The notes: generated by a model from the letters alone, not told the origin. A stretch of DNA of 64,000 nt from Mycobacterium sp. (GCF_029961025.1 NZ_JASBVP010000005.1:124001-188000), one strand, 5' to 3'. Shown: positions 46,818 to 55,194, numbered from the stretch's first letter. Program-made: numbers and translations.

Positions 46818-48921
46818 AAAATTCGCAGCTGCCGGCGGCGCAACCCCCGCTGAACGCGGCATCCACGCGCGGCGGCGCAAAGTCGGGTGCCGCCAACGTG
46901 AGAACCTGGTCTTCACGGCTGCCGTAGCGGTACACGGTGATGCCTTTGACCTTCGCTTTCCACGCGCCGAGGTAGATGGCCCGGACATCGTCGGGGGTTG
47001 CGGTGGCCGGAAGGTTGATGGTCTTGGAGACGGCAGCGTCTACATGGCGTTGCACCGCCGCCTGCATGCGCAAATGCCATTCGGGGGTGACTTCCAGGGC
47101 CGTGGGGAAGCAGGCGCGAACCTTCTCGGGAATGTGGGGGTTGGCGCGGATCGTGCCGGTGCGGGCGATCTCGGTGATGAGCTCATCGCTGTAGAAGCCC
47201 TGGTCGCGTGCCAAGCGCTCGAAGTAGGAGTTGACCTCCAGCAGGTGGCTGCCAAGCACGGCGCGGACATAGGCGACGGCAAACATCGGCTCGATCCCCG
47301 AGGTGGTGCCGGCGATCAGCGAGATGGTTCCGGTCGGGGCCACCGCGGTGAGCTGTGCGTTGCGACGCGGGCTGGTCGGCGCCAGCTTGCTGTCGGCGAA
47401 GGCCGGAAAGCATCCCCGGGACCGGGCCAACTCCGCGGACGTGGCGCGGGCAGCCTGCTGAATGTGGCGCGCGATCCGGCCCGCCAGCCGCACCGCTTGC
47501 GGGCTGTCGTAGGGGATGCCGAGGCTCGCCAGAAGCTCCGCCAAACCCATCACCCCGAGACCGACCTTGCGGGTGGCTTTGCTGGCCTCGGCGAGTTGGG
47601 GGAAGGGATACCTGCTGACGTCGATCACGTCGTCGAGAAACCGCGTCGCCAGCGCCGCGACCTCGGCGAGGCGGTCCCAGTCAATCCTGCCGGCGGTGGT
47701 CATCCGCGCCAAGTTGATCGAACCGAGATTGCAGGACTCGTAGGGCAGGAGCGGAACCTCCCCGCACGGGTTGGTCGCTTCGATGCGGCCAAGGTTGGGC
47801 ACCGGGTTGGCCCGGTTGATGGTGTCCAGGAACAACAGACCGGGATCGCCGCAGGCGTGGGCGGCCTCACAGATCGCGGTGAACAGGTCGGCGGCGTTCA
47901 CCCGGCCGACGGTCCTGCCGGTGCGGGGATTGACCAGCGGGTGGGTGTCGTGGCGTTCGACGGCACGCATGAAGGCGTCGGTGACGCCGACGGACAGGTT
48001 GAACTGCGTCAGGGCTTCGGGCGCGTCGGCCTTGGCGGTGACGAAGTCGTAGATGTCGGGGTGGGTCACGTCCAGCACGGCCATCGACGCGCTGCGGCGC
48101 CGGCCGCCCATGCGGACCACGGTTGCGGCGGCGTCGAAGAGCCGCAGGAACGACAGTGGCCCGCTGGCCCTGCCGCCGGTGCCGGCCACCGGGTCCCCCG
48201 CGGGACGCAGATGCGAAAAGCTGTACCCGGTGCCCCCGCCAGCCTGATGTATTTCCGCCGCCTGCCCCAGGGTCGCGAAGATCGACCGCAGTGAGTCCGC
48301 TACGGGCAGTACGACGCAGGCCGACAGCAGACCCAATGGCGTGCCGGCGTTCATCAGGGTTGGTGAATTCGGGAGAAAATCCAGGCTGCGCAGCAGCGCC
48401 GAGAAGCGCTCCGCCCACCGCGCCGAGGATCCCCGCCGGTAGCCATCCTCGGCTGAGGCAACGAAAAACGCTGCGCGGTCCATCATTTCACCGGTCGACT
48501 CCACCGGCTTGCCGTTTTCGTCCCGCCGCAGATAGCGTTCCCGCAGCACGGTCACCGCGGCGAGGCTCAGCTTGAGCTCGTCGCGCACCTCCAGTAGCGC
48601 CTTGGTGGCCCGCAGTTCCGCGCGCCGTTGCCGGTAGATGATGTAGGCGCGCGCGACATCGCCGTACCCGGCCGAGTTGAGCTGCTGCTCGACCAGATCC
48701 TGGATGTCCTCGACGGTGATCGGCGGTCCCTGCGGCCGGCGGGCCAGGGTGTCGGCGACGGCTTTGGCCACGGTGGGCGCCAACCCGGGATCGGCGCGTC
48801 CCGCTTCGCGCGCGGCGCGCGTCACCGCGGCCTCGATGCGCGAGAGATCAAACGCCACCACGCGCCCGTCCCGGCGCCGAACCTTGGTCGGCCACGCCGC
48901 CGTGTGCTGCGCGGTTTTCAC
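46816..48921 (-). CDS. nrdZ: Class II (B12-dependent) ribonucleotide reductase
   Basis: A 701-aa NrdZ/NrdJ enzyme reducing ribonucleotides with adenosylcobalamin, so it works without oxygen. An ATP-cone lies at about residues 12-100, followed by the catalytic barrel: LLSACVVLPVAD with an active-site Cys, NPCGEVPLLPYESCNLGS, and the C-terminal GGCAAGSCEF pair that re-reduces the site. NrdZ (Rv0570) is in the DosR hypoxia regulon of M. tuberculosis. GTG 48921 follows GAAGGG. It ends at a hairpin terminator and is the first of several dormancy genes in this stretch. Confidence 0.93.
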   Translation of the reverse strand: MKTAQHTAAWPTKVRRRDGRVVAFDLSRIEAAVTRAAREAGRADPGLAPTVAKAVADTLARRPQGPPITVEDIQDLVEQQLNSAGYGDVARAYIIYRQRRAELRATKALLEVRDELKLSLAAVTVLRERYLRRDENGKPVESTGEMMDRAAFFVASAEDGYRRGSSARWAERFSALLRSLDFLPNSPTLMNAGTPLGLLSACVVLPVADSLRSIFATLGQAAEIHQAGGGTGYSFSHLRPAGDPVAGTGGRASGPLSFLRLFDAAATVVRMGGRRRSASMAVLDVTHPDIYDFVTAKADAPEALTQFNLSVGVTDAFMRAVERHDTHPLVNPRTGRTVGRVNAADLFTAICEAAHACGDPGLLFLDTINRANPVPNLGRIEATNPCGEVPLLPYESCNLGSINLARMTTAGRIDWDRLAEVAALATRFLDDVIDVSRYPFPQLAEASKATRKVGLGVMGLAELLASLGIPYDSPQAVRLAGRIARHIQQAARATSAELARSRGCFPAFADSKLAPTSPRRNAQLTAVAPTGTISLIAGTTSGIEPMFAVAYVRAVLGSHLLEVNSYFERLARDQGFYSDELITEIARTGTIRANPHIPEKVRACFPTALEVTPEWHLRMQAAVQRHVDAAVSKTINLPATATPDDVRAIYLGAWKAKVKGITVYRYGSREDQVLTLAAPDFAPPRVDAAFSGGCAAGSCEF

Positions 48922-48930
48922 CGGTCGTCC

Positions 48931-48973
48931 CTTCAGCCTTGCACCTTTCAGCTTCGCACTTTCAGCCTCGCAC
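48931..48973. repeat. Three tandem imperfect 14-15-bp repeats in the nrdZ leader
   Basis: CTTCAGCCTTGCAC (48931-48944), CTTTCAGCTTCGCAC (48945-48959) and TTTCAGCCTCGCAC (48960-48973) lie directly upstream of nrdZ. On the coding strand each reads as GTGC-AGGCTGAAAG, so the gene-proximal copy supplies the Shine-Dalgarno GAAGG. Confidence 0.75.
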
Positions 48974-49011
48974 TTCGATGGGCCGAGTTTGGTCGCCCGG
49001 GCAGGCGGCAG

Positions 49012-49758
49012 CTAATCGGCCGGGCCGGCGTCCGGGCCGGCAACCAGGTCGGCGATGGCGGGGTCGCGGCGCACGATGGCATCGGCCAGATCGGTCAGTT
49101 TCTGGTTGCGGGTATGGGCGTGGGTGCGCAGCAGGTCAAACGCCTCGCTGACGGTGACGCCGGCGCGTTGGGCCAGGATCCCTTTTGCTTGTTCGACGGC
49201 CAGCCTGTTATGCAGCGCGGTCTGGAGTTGTTCGGTGAGCAGCTCGCGCTGGCGCATGGCGCGTTCGTGCAGCAGCCCGATAGCGGCCACGTCGGATAAG
49301 GCCTGGGCGACGGCAAGAAGTTCGTCGTTGAGACCACCGGGTGTCGCGGTGAACAGGTTCATGGCCCCAATGACCTTATCGCGCAGCCTCATCGGAAACG
49401 CATACGCCCCGGCGCAGCCGGCATCGAGGGCGAAGGGACCAAACCGCGGCCACCGACCGGAGTCGATCGACAGATCGGGGCAGCTCACGGGGTGACCGCT
49501 GCGATAGCAGTCCAGGCACGGACCCTCGGCGGTCTGTGCCTGAAGCAGCTCAAGCATCCGGGCCCGCTCGTTGGACGCCGCGATGAGGTTGAGGCCACCG
49601 TGATTGTCGGCCAGCAGTAGCGCGACCGCCTCCACCCCAAGGGCCCGCTGACTGCGCACGGTCACCAGGTGCAGAAAGTCGATCAGGTCGAAGTCGGCGA
49701 CAAGGGTGTCGACGAGTTCGACGAATGTTGTTGCGACAGTTGGCTGCGCGCCCGTCAT
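49012..49758 (-). CDS. GAF-ANTAR protein 1 (putative RNA-binding antiterminator)
   Basis: A 248-aa protein with a GAF domain (about residues 15-165) and a C-terminal ANTAR domain (about 170-235; LHNRLAVEQAKGILAQRAGV, AFDLLRTHAHTRNQKLTDLA). ANTAR proteins bind paired hairpins in nascent RNA to prevent termination; the GAF part senses a small ligand. Its ATG overlaps the stop of the next GAF-ANTAR gene (both minus strand), so the pair is coupled. GAF cysteines in EGPCLDCYRSGHPVSCPDL may bind metal or haem. Confidence 0.87.
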   Translation of the reverse strand: MTGAQPTVATTFVELVDTLVADFDLIDFLHLVTVRSQRALGVEAVALLLADNHGGLNLIAASNERARMLELLQAQTAEGPCLDCYRSGHPVSCPDLSIDSGRWPRFGPFALDAGCAGAYAFPMRLRDKVIGAMNLFTATPGGLNDELLAVAQALSDVAAIGLLHERAMRQRELLTEQLQTALHNRLAVEQAKGILAQRAGVTVSEAFDLLRTHAHTRNQKLTDLADAIVRRDPAIADLVAGPDAGPAD

Positions 49759-50513
49759 GGGTATCCTTTCCGATCGTGGCCGGTCGCGGGGTCATCGGGG
49801 TGGAATCGCAGCCGTCGTTCCACCACGGAGCGGGCGACAGCGGTGAGCTGCTGACCGTGACCGTAGGCGTGGGCGCGCAGTCGCACCAGCGCGTCGAGCA
49901 CCGATATGCCGAGTTGTTCTGACACCATCCCGGCGGCCTGGTGAACCTCGGCGTGCCATAGCGTCGGCCCGTCCGTGGTTGCGGTGCCGGCATCCATCGG
50001 GGTGGCGATGCCGCTGCGGGAATCCAGCACCAGCAGCAGCGCGGTGTCGGCATAGATCAAAGCGTCCAGGAGTTGGTCGTGGGTGAGTTCGCGTGGGGTG
50101 TCATGGTAGAGATCGAGCACCCCCACCCGGATGGCACCCAGCGCGAGCGGAAGGCTATACAGGGCGCGCACGCCGATCCGGGTCATCTCGGGGGCAAACG
50201 TCGGCCATCGCCGGATGCTCGTCGGAGAGGCTAAATCATCACCGATGATCGGCATGCCCGAGTCCAGCGCGTCGATCGCCGGGCCCTGGCCCACCGTCGC
50301 CTGCAGCTCCTCCACCTCGGCGGCACGCCCGTCAGTGGTGTACACGGGTTCTAAGGTTCTCATGTCAGTGGTGAGCACCAGACCCGCGCCGCTGACGGCG
50401 ACCGCGTCCACACATGCGTGGCACGCATGCCCCGGTGATACCGGCGCCGCCTCGCGGCGGGCGCGCAGCACGATCGTCATCCAGACCCGCGAGGCACGGT
50501 CACCATCTATCAC
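49755..50513 (-). CDS. GAF-ANTAR protein 2
   Basis: A 252-aa protein, first gene of the coupled pair. The GAF region spans about residues 20-165 (CHACVDAVAVSGAGLVLTTD, ELQATVGQGPAIDALDSG) and the ANTAR helices 185-240 (VHQAAGMVSEQLGISVLDAL, VRLRAHAYGHGQQLTAVARS). The start is GTG 50513; an internal ATG 12 codons on is possible. The two proteins differ enough to be different specificities, which might heterodimerise. No substrate is known. They sit inside the dormancy island next to hrp1. Confidence 0.83.
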   Translation of the reverse strand: MIDGDRASRVWMTIVLRARREAAPVSPGHACHACVDAVAVSGAGLVLTTDMRTLEPVYTTDGRAAEVEELQATVGQGPAIDALDSGMPIIGDDLASPTSIRRWPTFAPEMTRIGVRALYSLPLALGAIRVGVLDLYHDTPRELTHDQLLDALIYADTALLLVLDSRSGIATPMDAGTATTDGPTLWHAEVHQAAGMVSEQLGISVLDALVRLRAHAYGHGQQLTAVARSVVERRLRFHPDDPATGHDRKGYP

Positions 50514-50620
50514 TACCCACCCCGCTGTCCGCGATAACCCGCCCCAGTCCTTTCAAGGTGACGCTAAGAATAGCCATTCGGCACGCGCCACCCCGCGGTG
50601 GAGACACAACCGTACACGGA

Positions 50621-51055
50621 TTACCGGCCGGGAATCGCCGGCTGGGCGGAAATCGCCTTGACAAACTCGACGATAGCGTGCTCAGGAAGATGCCGCGCGA
50701 TGTCGGCTTCGCTGACAATACCCACCAGACGGTGGTTTTCGATCACCGGCAACCTGCGAACCTGGTGCTCTTCCATAACGGTGAGCAGTTCTTCAACGCT
50801 GGCGTCGACATCGACGTAATAGGGGGTTCCCTGGGCGAGCTCGCCAACGGTCATCAGCTGGGGATCGTGGCCCTCGGCCAGACACTTGATGACGATATCG
50901 CGGTCGGTGATCATTCCGTGCAGCCGATCGTCGTCACCGCAGATCGGTAAAGCGCCTACGCCCAGCTCACGCATCTGTCGAGCTGCGGCGCCCAGAGTTT
51001 CGTGCTCACCGATGCAGGCGGCTCCGGCATGCATGATGTCGCGGGCGGTGGTCAT
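50621..51055 (-). CDS. hrp1: Hypoxic response protein 1-like, two CBS domains
   Basis: A 144-aa protein with two CBS domains (residues 5-60, ARDIMHAGAACIGEHETLG, and 75-130, VDVDASVEELLTVMEEHQVR RLPVI) and a short C-terminal extension. It matches Rv2626c (Hrp1), the strongly hypoxia-induced DosR-regulon protein, in length and sequence. Start ATG 51055 with AGGAGAACGCC upstream. It is divergent from the ribosome-hibernation gene, with a DosR-like palindrome between. Confidence 0.93.
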   Translation of the reverse strand: MTTARDIMHAGAACIGEHETLGAAARQMRELGVGALPICGDDDRLHGMITDRDIVIKCLAEGHDPQLMTVGELAQGTPYYVDVDASVEELLTVMEEHQVRRLPVIENHRLVGIVSEADIARHLPEHAIVEFVKAISAQPAIPGR

Positions 51056-51131
51056 GGCGTTCTCCTCATCGCTGACCCGAGGGGGTGTTTCGGTTGCGGT
51101 CTCACGGTATTACGGGGTCGGTGCGCTTCCT

Positions 51132-51147
51132 AGGGCCGTTAGGCCCT
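51132..51147. promoter_or_regulatory. DosR-box-like palindrome, variant core
   Basis: AGGGCC-GTTA-GGCCCT is a perfect inverted repeat. Its spacing equals the DosR box (GGGAC-N4-GTCCC) with the A and T of the arms changed symmetrically to C and G. It lies between divergent hrp1 and the hibernation-factor gene, 16 bases before a TTGACA (51163-51168). Binding not shown. Confidence 0.45.
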
Positions 51148-51265
51148 CCCGCCCACAGACCTTTGACAGCGCGTGACAGCGCGGGTGGGTTGGTCGACCG
51201 TCGACCATGCTCGCGGTGACCTTCGGCCCTACGACGGGCACTCGCGACGGCGTAACAACGAAGGT

Positions 51266-52066
51266 GTGCGACACAAACCTGATTCACCGGCAGTTCTCGA
51301 CGTCGAGGTGACAACCCACGGACAGCTGTCCGACGGGGTGGACTATGCACGGCGAAAAATCGGTGCGCTGGGCCGCTTTACGCATCAACCCGTACTTCAC
51401 GCTCATGTCAAACTGGGTCGGCACGCCGATCCGGCGGTGCCCCGCAGGGTGATCGCCCAGGCGAACCTCGACGTCAACGGCAGGCTGGTGCGCGCCCAGG
51501 TGGAGGGCGCGACCACGCGCGAGGCGATCGACCGACTCGAGGCGCGGCTGCGCCATCAGCTGGAACACGTGGCCGAACACTGGGAGGCCCGTCGGGGCAA
51601 GATGCCGTCCGGACAACCGCATGAGTGGCGCCACCAGGCCGAGCCCGCGCACCGGCCGAGCTATTTTCCCAGGCCGCCGGAGCAACGCCAGATCATCCGG
51701 CACAAGTCGTTCACCCTGGGCACCCTCTCGGTCGATGAGGCCGCCGAGGAGATGGAGCTGCTGGACTACGACTTTCACTTGTTCACCGAGAAGGGCACGC
51801 GGCAGGCCAGCGTGCTGTACCGGGCGGGGTCAACCGGGTACCGTCTCGCGCAGGTAAAGCCGTCGCCGCAAGAGCTGGCGCCGCACGAGTTGCCGGTAAC
51901 CGTCAGCTCGCAGCCACCCCCGCGGATCACGGTGCAGGAGGCCGTCGAGCGGCTGTCCTTGCTGGGGCTGCCGTTCTTGTTCTTCATCGATGCGGCGGAA
52001 GGTCGCGCCGGCGTCCTGTATCACCGCTACGACGGGCACTACGGGCTTATCAGCCCTGCCGGGTGA
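51266..52066 (+). CDS. Ribosome hibernation/dormancy translation inhibitor (Rv0079-like)
   Basis: A 266-aa protein of the HPF/Rv0079 type. The N-terminal S30AE-like domain (about residues 10-105; VEVTTHGQLSDGVDYARRKI) is followed by two copies of the C-terminal HPF dimerisation fold: FTLGTLSVDEAAEEMELLDY-DFHLFTEKG and ITVQEAVERLSLLGLPFLFF-IDAAEGRAG, each ending in a VLYR/VLYHRYDG strand. Relatives arrest ribosomes in hypoxic dormancy. I start at GTG 51266, which leaves a 5' region for the TTGACA promoter at 51163; GTG 51173 is in frame but lacks a binding site and would overlap the promoter. Confidence 0.85.
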   Translation: MRHKPDSPAVLDVEVTTHGQLSDGVDYARRKIGALGRFTHQPVLHAHVKLGRHADPAVPRRVIAQANLDVNGRLVRAQVEGATTREAIDRLEARLRHQLEHVAEHWEARRGKMPSGQPHEWRHQAEPAHRPSYFPRPPEQRQIIRHKSFTLGTLSVDEAAEEMELLDYDFHLFTEKGTRQASVLYRAGSTGYRLAQVKPSPQELAPHELPVTVSSQPPPRITVQEAVERLSLLGLPFLFFIDAAEGRAGVLYHRYDGHYGLISPAG

Positions 52067-52135
52067 TGCGGCAGGCGCGCACAACACGTAATTGTGTCGA
52101 CGCGTAATCGTGTCGGGTTACCGGGCTCTGCGTCG

Positions 52136-52603
52136 TTACGCTGCGCGGGGCAGACCCGGCGGCGAGCCTGCCGCCTCTGACGTCGGCCGGCCTGGGGCGG
52201 GTGCCCAACCGACGTAGGTCAGGTACACACCTACCAGGGCCAAAGCGATGCAGATCGTCACCCACCAGGCCTTCGCGTCAAGCATGCTGTTGGCTACCGA
52301 AACAAAGGTCTTTGGAAAGGCGAGCAGGAGTAGCCCCCGCAGTCCGACGAGCCAGCCGAGCAGGGACACGATGATCGCAGCGGTACCTCGCCAATATTGG
52401 TGCAACGCGATGATGACGAGCCCGAACAGCAGTACAAAGGCACCTGCCACCCAGGACCACAGCGAACTCGCCGCGAACTCCGCCACCACCGAGCGCATGT
52501 CCCCGGTACGCACCACAGCCATGACATCGACGATGATGAGGAAGGGGCCGAGTACACGGGCGAACATCCGCGTCGTGGTCTGCGACTGTTGCGAAGGGCT
52601 CAT
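52136..52603 (-). CDS. Small four-helix membrane protein in the dormancy island
   Basis: A 155-aa protein with four predicted membrane helices (FARVLGPFLIIVDVMAVV, SWVAGAFVLLFGLVIIAL, AIIVSLLGWLVGLRGLLLLA, WVTICIALALVGVYLTYVGW). I do not recognise the family. ATG 52603 follows GGGAGG closely, so the longer in-frame start at 52696 is unlikely. A good DosR-box-like site lies 75 bases upstream, suggesting hypoxia control. The tail is Pro/Gly-rich. Confidence 0.78.
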   Translation of the reverse strand: MSPSQQSQTTTRMFARVLGPFLIIVDVMAVVRTGDMRSVVAEFAASSLWSWVAGAFVLLFGLVIIALHQYWRGTAAIIVSLLGWLVGLRGLLLLAFPKTFVSVANSMLDAKAWWVTICIALALVGVYLTYVGWAPAPGRPTSEAAGSPPGLPRAA

Positions 52604-52910
52604 GGCCTTACCTCCCTTGGGCTCTTGCCGTTCAAGATCCTTACCGGTATCGGACCATTGGCCGAAGCGCCGCGATAGGGACCGAAGTCCCATCATGCGG
52701 GACGGTGGTCAGCTCGGCATGCCGCGGCCGGGACCGCGGTGTCCCACGCGTTCGTCGGACAACGCTCACACGGACGGATACCTCGTCTGGCCGAAAGGGC
52801 CGTAGGACCACCCCGTCGGGGATCAATGCCTCTGACCCGGGCATGCCCGGTCATCTACCCTGATCGGCATAATGCTCGCCGCATCCGATGCCGGGAGGAA
52901 GAGTAGCGAA
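52604..52910. other. Divergent intergenic region, 307 bases, with a DosR-type box
   Basis: Lies between the small membrane protein (leftwards) and the universal stress protein (rightwards). No gene is supported. It contains a near-consensus DosR box at 52678-52691 and, 10 bases upstream of 52813, a weaker GGGCCGTAGGACC sequence near 52798-52810. Confidence 0.6.
52678..52691. promoter_or_regulatory. DosR box, good match
   Basis: GGGAC-CGAA-GTCCC is a perfect inverted repeat with DosR spacing, in the divergent region between a small membrane protein gene and the universal stress protein gene. DosR boxes occur upstream of hypoxia-induced genes of just these families in M. tuberculosis. Confidence 0.65.
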
Positions 52911-53387
52911 ATGTCCGGTCGCAGTACGCATCCGGGAGTTGTGGTCGGTGTCGACGGATCCGCGTCTGCACGCAACGCCGTACGTTGGGCCGCACGCGAG
53001 GCGGTGATGCGCCACGTTCCCCTCACCCTCGTTCACGCCCTTGCCGCGACGGCGGTGAGTTCGTCCAGATCAGGGTGGCAGCCCGCGGCACCCATTCCCG
53101 CCGAGCTGTGGCCACGACAAGAGGACGAGGCCCGCAAGACAATCGCCGATGCGGCCAGGGTTGTCGAGGACAGCGTGGATCAGGCGGTGACCCCCCAGAC
53201 CGACACCGAATTGGTGTATTCACCGCCCGTTCCCGCACTCGTGGACCTTTCCAAGGAAGCTCAACTGATAGTGGTCGGGTGCCGCGGCAAGAGCGCGTTA
53301 CACCGCACCCTGCTCGGCTCGGTGAGCACCGGGTTGGTTCATCACGCACGCCGCGCGGACTCCGGGATCGTGGCGCGCCGGCAATAA
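52911..53387 (+). CDS. Universal stress protein, single UspA domain
   Basis: A 158-aa UspA-domain protein: VVVGVDGSASARNAVRWAAR at the N-terminus and the ATP-binding GCRGKSALHRTLLGSVS near the C-terminus. DosR-regulon USPs of M. tuberculosis such as Rv2623 and Rv2005c are about 295 aa with two such domains; this one stops just after the first, with an atypical tail (HHARRADSGIVARRQ) where relatives read HHAHCPVAV. It may be a truncated two-domain protein or a genuine single-domain form. ATG 52911 follows GGGAGGAAG. Confidence 0.85.
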   Translation: MSGRSTHPGVVVGVDGSASARNAVRWAAREAVMRHVPLTLVHALAATAVSSSRSGWQPAAPIPAELWPRQEDEARKTIADAARVVEDSVDQAVTPQTDTELVYSPPVPALVDLSKEAQLIVVGCRGKSALHRTLLGSVSTGLVHHARRADSGIVARRQ

Positions 53388-53430
53388 TCCCGACTGCCGA
53401 GAAGGCGCTGTCGGCGTCCGGGGTCTGGAG

Positions 53431-54576
53431 CTAGGGCCGGTCCTCGGTAACCGCTCGTCGCGGGCCGGTAAGCCCGTCAGCCGCAGCATATCGCAGCAAT
53501 GCCCCGATTCCGTCGGCTGGTGCTATCCGGCGGTCGGCCCTGACTAACGAGGCGTCGACGGCGATAGCGGCGAACGGCAAGGCCTCGTCGGCCCGCGCCA
53601 CCCGTTGCACCGGTTCCCCGAGTTCGGACAGCGTGTCGGGATCGGTGGCGACCGTGGTGCGCGCGTTGCCGGTGACCACGGTGGCATCGCCGAGATCGCC
53701 GACGATCAGGGTGTCGACGTCGCCGCTGCGCAGGGCCGCGCACACCGGCGCCAACCCTTCGGCCGCCAGCCCCGACCGGCGTCCTAGTTCGGCTTGGAAT
53801 CGCTTCGCAACATCGGCGGCCGCAGCTCGCCGCCGCCGGGTGAACTCCGCCTGGATCAGGTCCCGGACCTCATCCTCGGTGGTACGTCCGTCGCGCGCCC
53901 CGTGAGGCAACTGCGCTACTCGCGCGGCAACGCGCTCGGGCAGTTCTGAAAGCAGATCCGTGCGCGACCGTATCTCCCCGCACACGAACACCACTTCGGG
54001 GTCGGCTTCGTCGACCAGTCGCGTGAGATGGTCGGCGACCGCGCGGATGTTCATACGGCGGGCTTCCTCGGTCGTGTGCTGATAGTCGCCGTAGCCGGTC
54101 CACCCTGCGGTGACCGGTTTATGCACCGGATAGCCGCCGCCGTCGACGGTCTCGGTCCTGGTGGTCTCGTCGTGGTGGAGCGTGACATCGGCACCGGTGT
54201 GGTCCACCGAGGCGAATAGGTACGTTGGCCAGCGCATCTCTTGATCGATCAACGGCACGATGTAGGGGTAATCCGATACCCGCACCACCGTGGCCGGCGG
54301 CGGGATGAGCAGGTATTCGTCGACGAGCACCTGATCGTCGGCCGCGATCAGCGCGCGGCCGCGCCGGCCAACCGGCGGTCGGTGGTGTAAGACAGCATTT
54401 TCCAGCCTGCCAACGACTTTCACGTTCGCTCCCTGCTCCTCGAGGCGCATGCGGATGTCGCGCCACTCGGCTTCGCGCCGCTCGACGGCATCCAGGGAGT
54501 CGTGTGAGTCATCGAAAAATACCGATGCGAAAGGCCCGTGCGCACGTGCCAGGGGCCGGAAGCGTGCCGTTTGCAT
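53431..54576 (-). CDS. Rv2629-like dormancy protein (bacterial eRF1-like family)
   Basis: A 381-aa protein closely following Rv2629, with PFASVFFDDSHDSLDAVERR, YPVHKPVTAGWTGYGDYQHT, DEADPEVVFVCGEIRSRTDL and RVARADEALPFAAIAVDA. The family has an archaeal/eukaryal release-factor-like (eRF1/pelota) architecture with the RNase-fold last domain; a ribosome-related role is inferred. Rv2629 is a DosR-regulon gene. Start ATG 54576. It converges with the USP gene 44 bases away. Confidence 0.9.
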   Translation of the reverse strand: MQTARFRPLARAHGPFASVFFDDSHDSLDAVERREAEWRDIRMRLEEQGANVKVVGRLENAVLHHRPPVGRRGRALIAADDQVLVDEYLLIPPPATVVRVSDYPYIVPLIDQEMRWPTYLFASVDHTGADVTLHHDETTRTETVDGGGYPVHKPVTAGWTGYGDYQHTTEEARRMNIRAVADHLTRLVDEADPEVVFVCGEIRSRTDLLSELPERVAARVAQLPHGARDGRTTEDEVRDLIQAEFTRRRRAAAADVAKRFQAELGRRSGLAAEGLAPVCAALRSGDVDTLIVGDLGDATVVTGNARTTVATDPDTLSELGEPVQRVARADEALPFAAIAVDASLVRADRRIAPADGIGALLRYAAADGLTGPRRAVTEDRP

Positions 54577-54693
54577 CTCGCCCTCTTTGCCCTCTCTTAT
54601 GTCGTGTGGTCGCCGCGCACCCGGTTGGGTGGATGGTCAAACCCTATCCACATATAGGCCGATAACTCAGGAGCCGAAAGGCCCCTTGCCGGG

Positions 54694-54707
54694 CGGGCGG
54701 AAGTCCC
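54694..54707. promoter_or_regulatory. Weak DosR-like half-palindrome
   Basis: CGGGC-GGAA-GTCCC has one intact DosR half (GTCCC with AA before it) and a degenerate other half, 10 of 14 consensus positions. It lies 118 bases upstream of the Rv2629-like gene. Confidence 0.25.
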
Positions 54708-54834
54708 TGGCGGGCCATCGGCCGGGCGGCACATTCGTCGGGGCCAACTTTCTCGCGATTCCGCGCCTGGCCGCGACCGGCGAAGAACACAATGGGAAGT
54801 GTGCGCATCGTCTCGGGAGCTAACGGAGTGCCCG

Positions 54835-55194
54835 GTGACCTTCGCTTACTCCGCCACCGAAGCTGCCCACGCCTCGAACTTGGCGGCGCTTTTCCGTAGC
54901 CGGGTCGCGGCCACGCCGGACAAGGAAGCGTTTCGCTACCCCGACGACGCGCGGTGGGTCTCGATGACGTGGCGAGACACCGCGGCCCGGGGTGTGACCG
55001 CCACGTCCTACGAGGAGCTGGTCAGGGCCGCGCCGGTGCGCGAGTTGGTTGCGGAACATGTCGGCAGGCTTAACGCCGGGCTGAACAGGTGGGAGACCAT
55101 CAAAAAGTGGGCGTTGCTGGAGCGCGATTTGACCGTCGAGTGCGTGAGCGCCACGCACTGGCCGCGAAAGTGCAACTGCCGACGTATTTCCTGA
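54835..55194 (+). pseudogene. Long-chain acyl-CoA ligase (fadD) remnant with internal deletion
   Basis: The frame opens with a typical FadD N-terminus (AHASNLAALFRSRVAATPDK, EAFRYPDDARWVSMTWRDTA, from GTG 54835) and about 55 codons later jumps in frame to the FadD C-terminus (VRELVAEHVGRLNAGLNRWE, TIKKWALLERDLTVE). Roughly 450-500 codons, including the AMP-binding core, are absent, and the end after DLTVE is replaced by unrelated sequence up to the stop at 55194. It cannot be active. The junction near 54990 is a clean in-frame deletion. Confidence 0.8.

Noticed and set aside
48980..49011. Possible DosR box upstream of nrdZ (GGGCC with GGTC)
   Set aside because: Spacing between the halves is wrong and the arms are not complementary.
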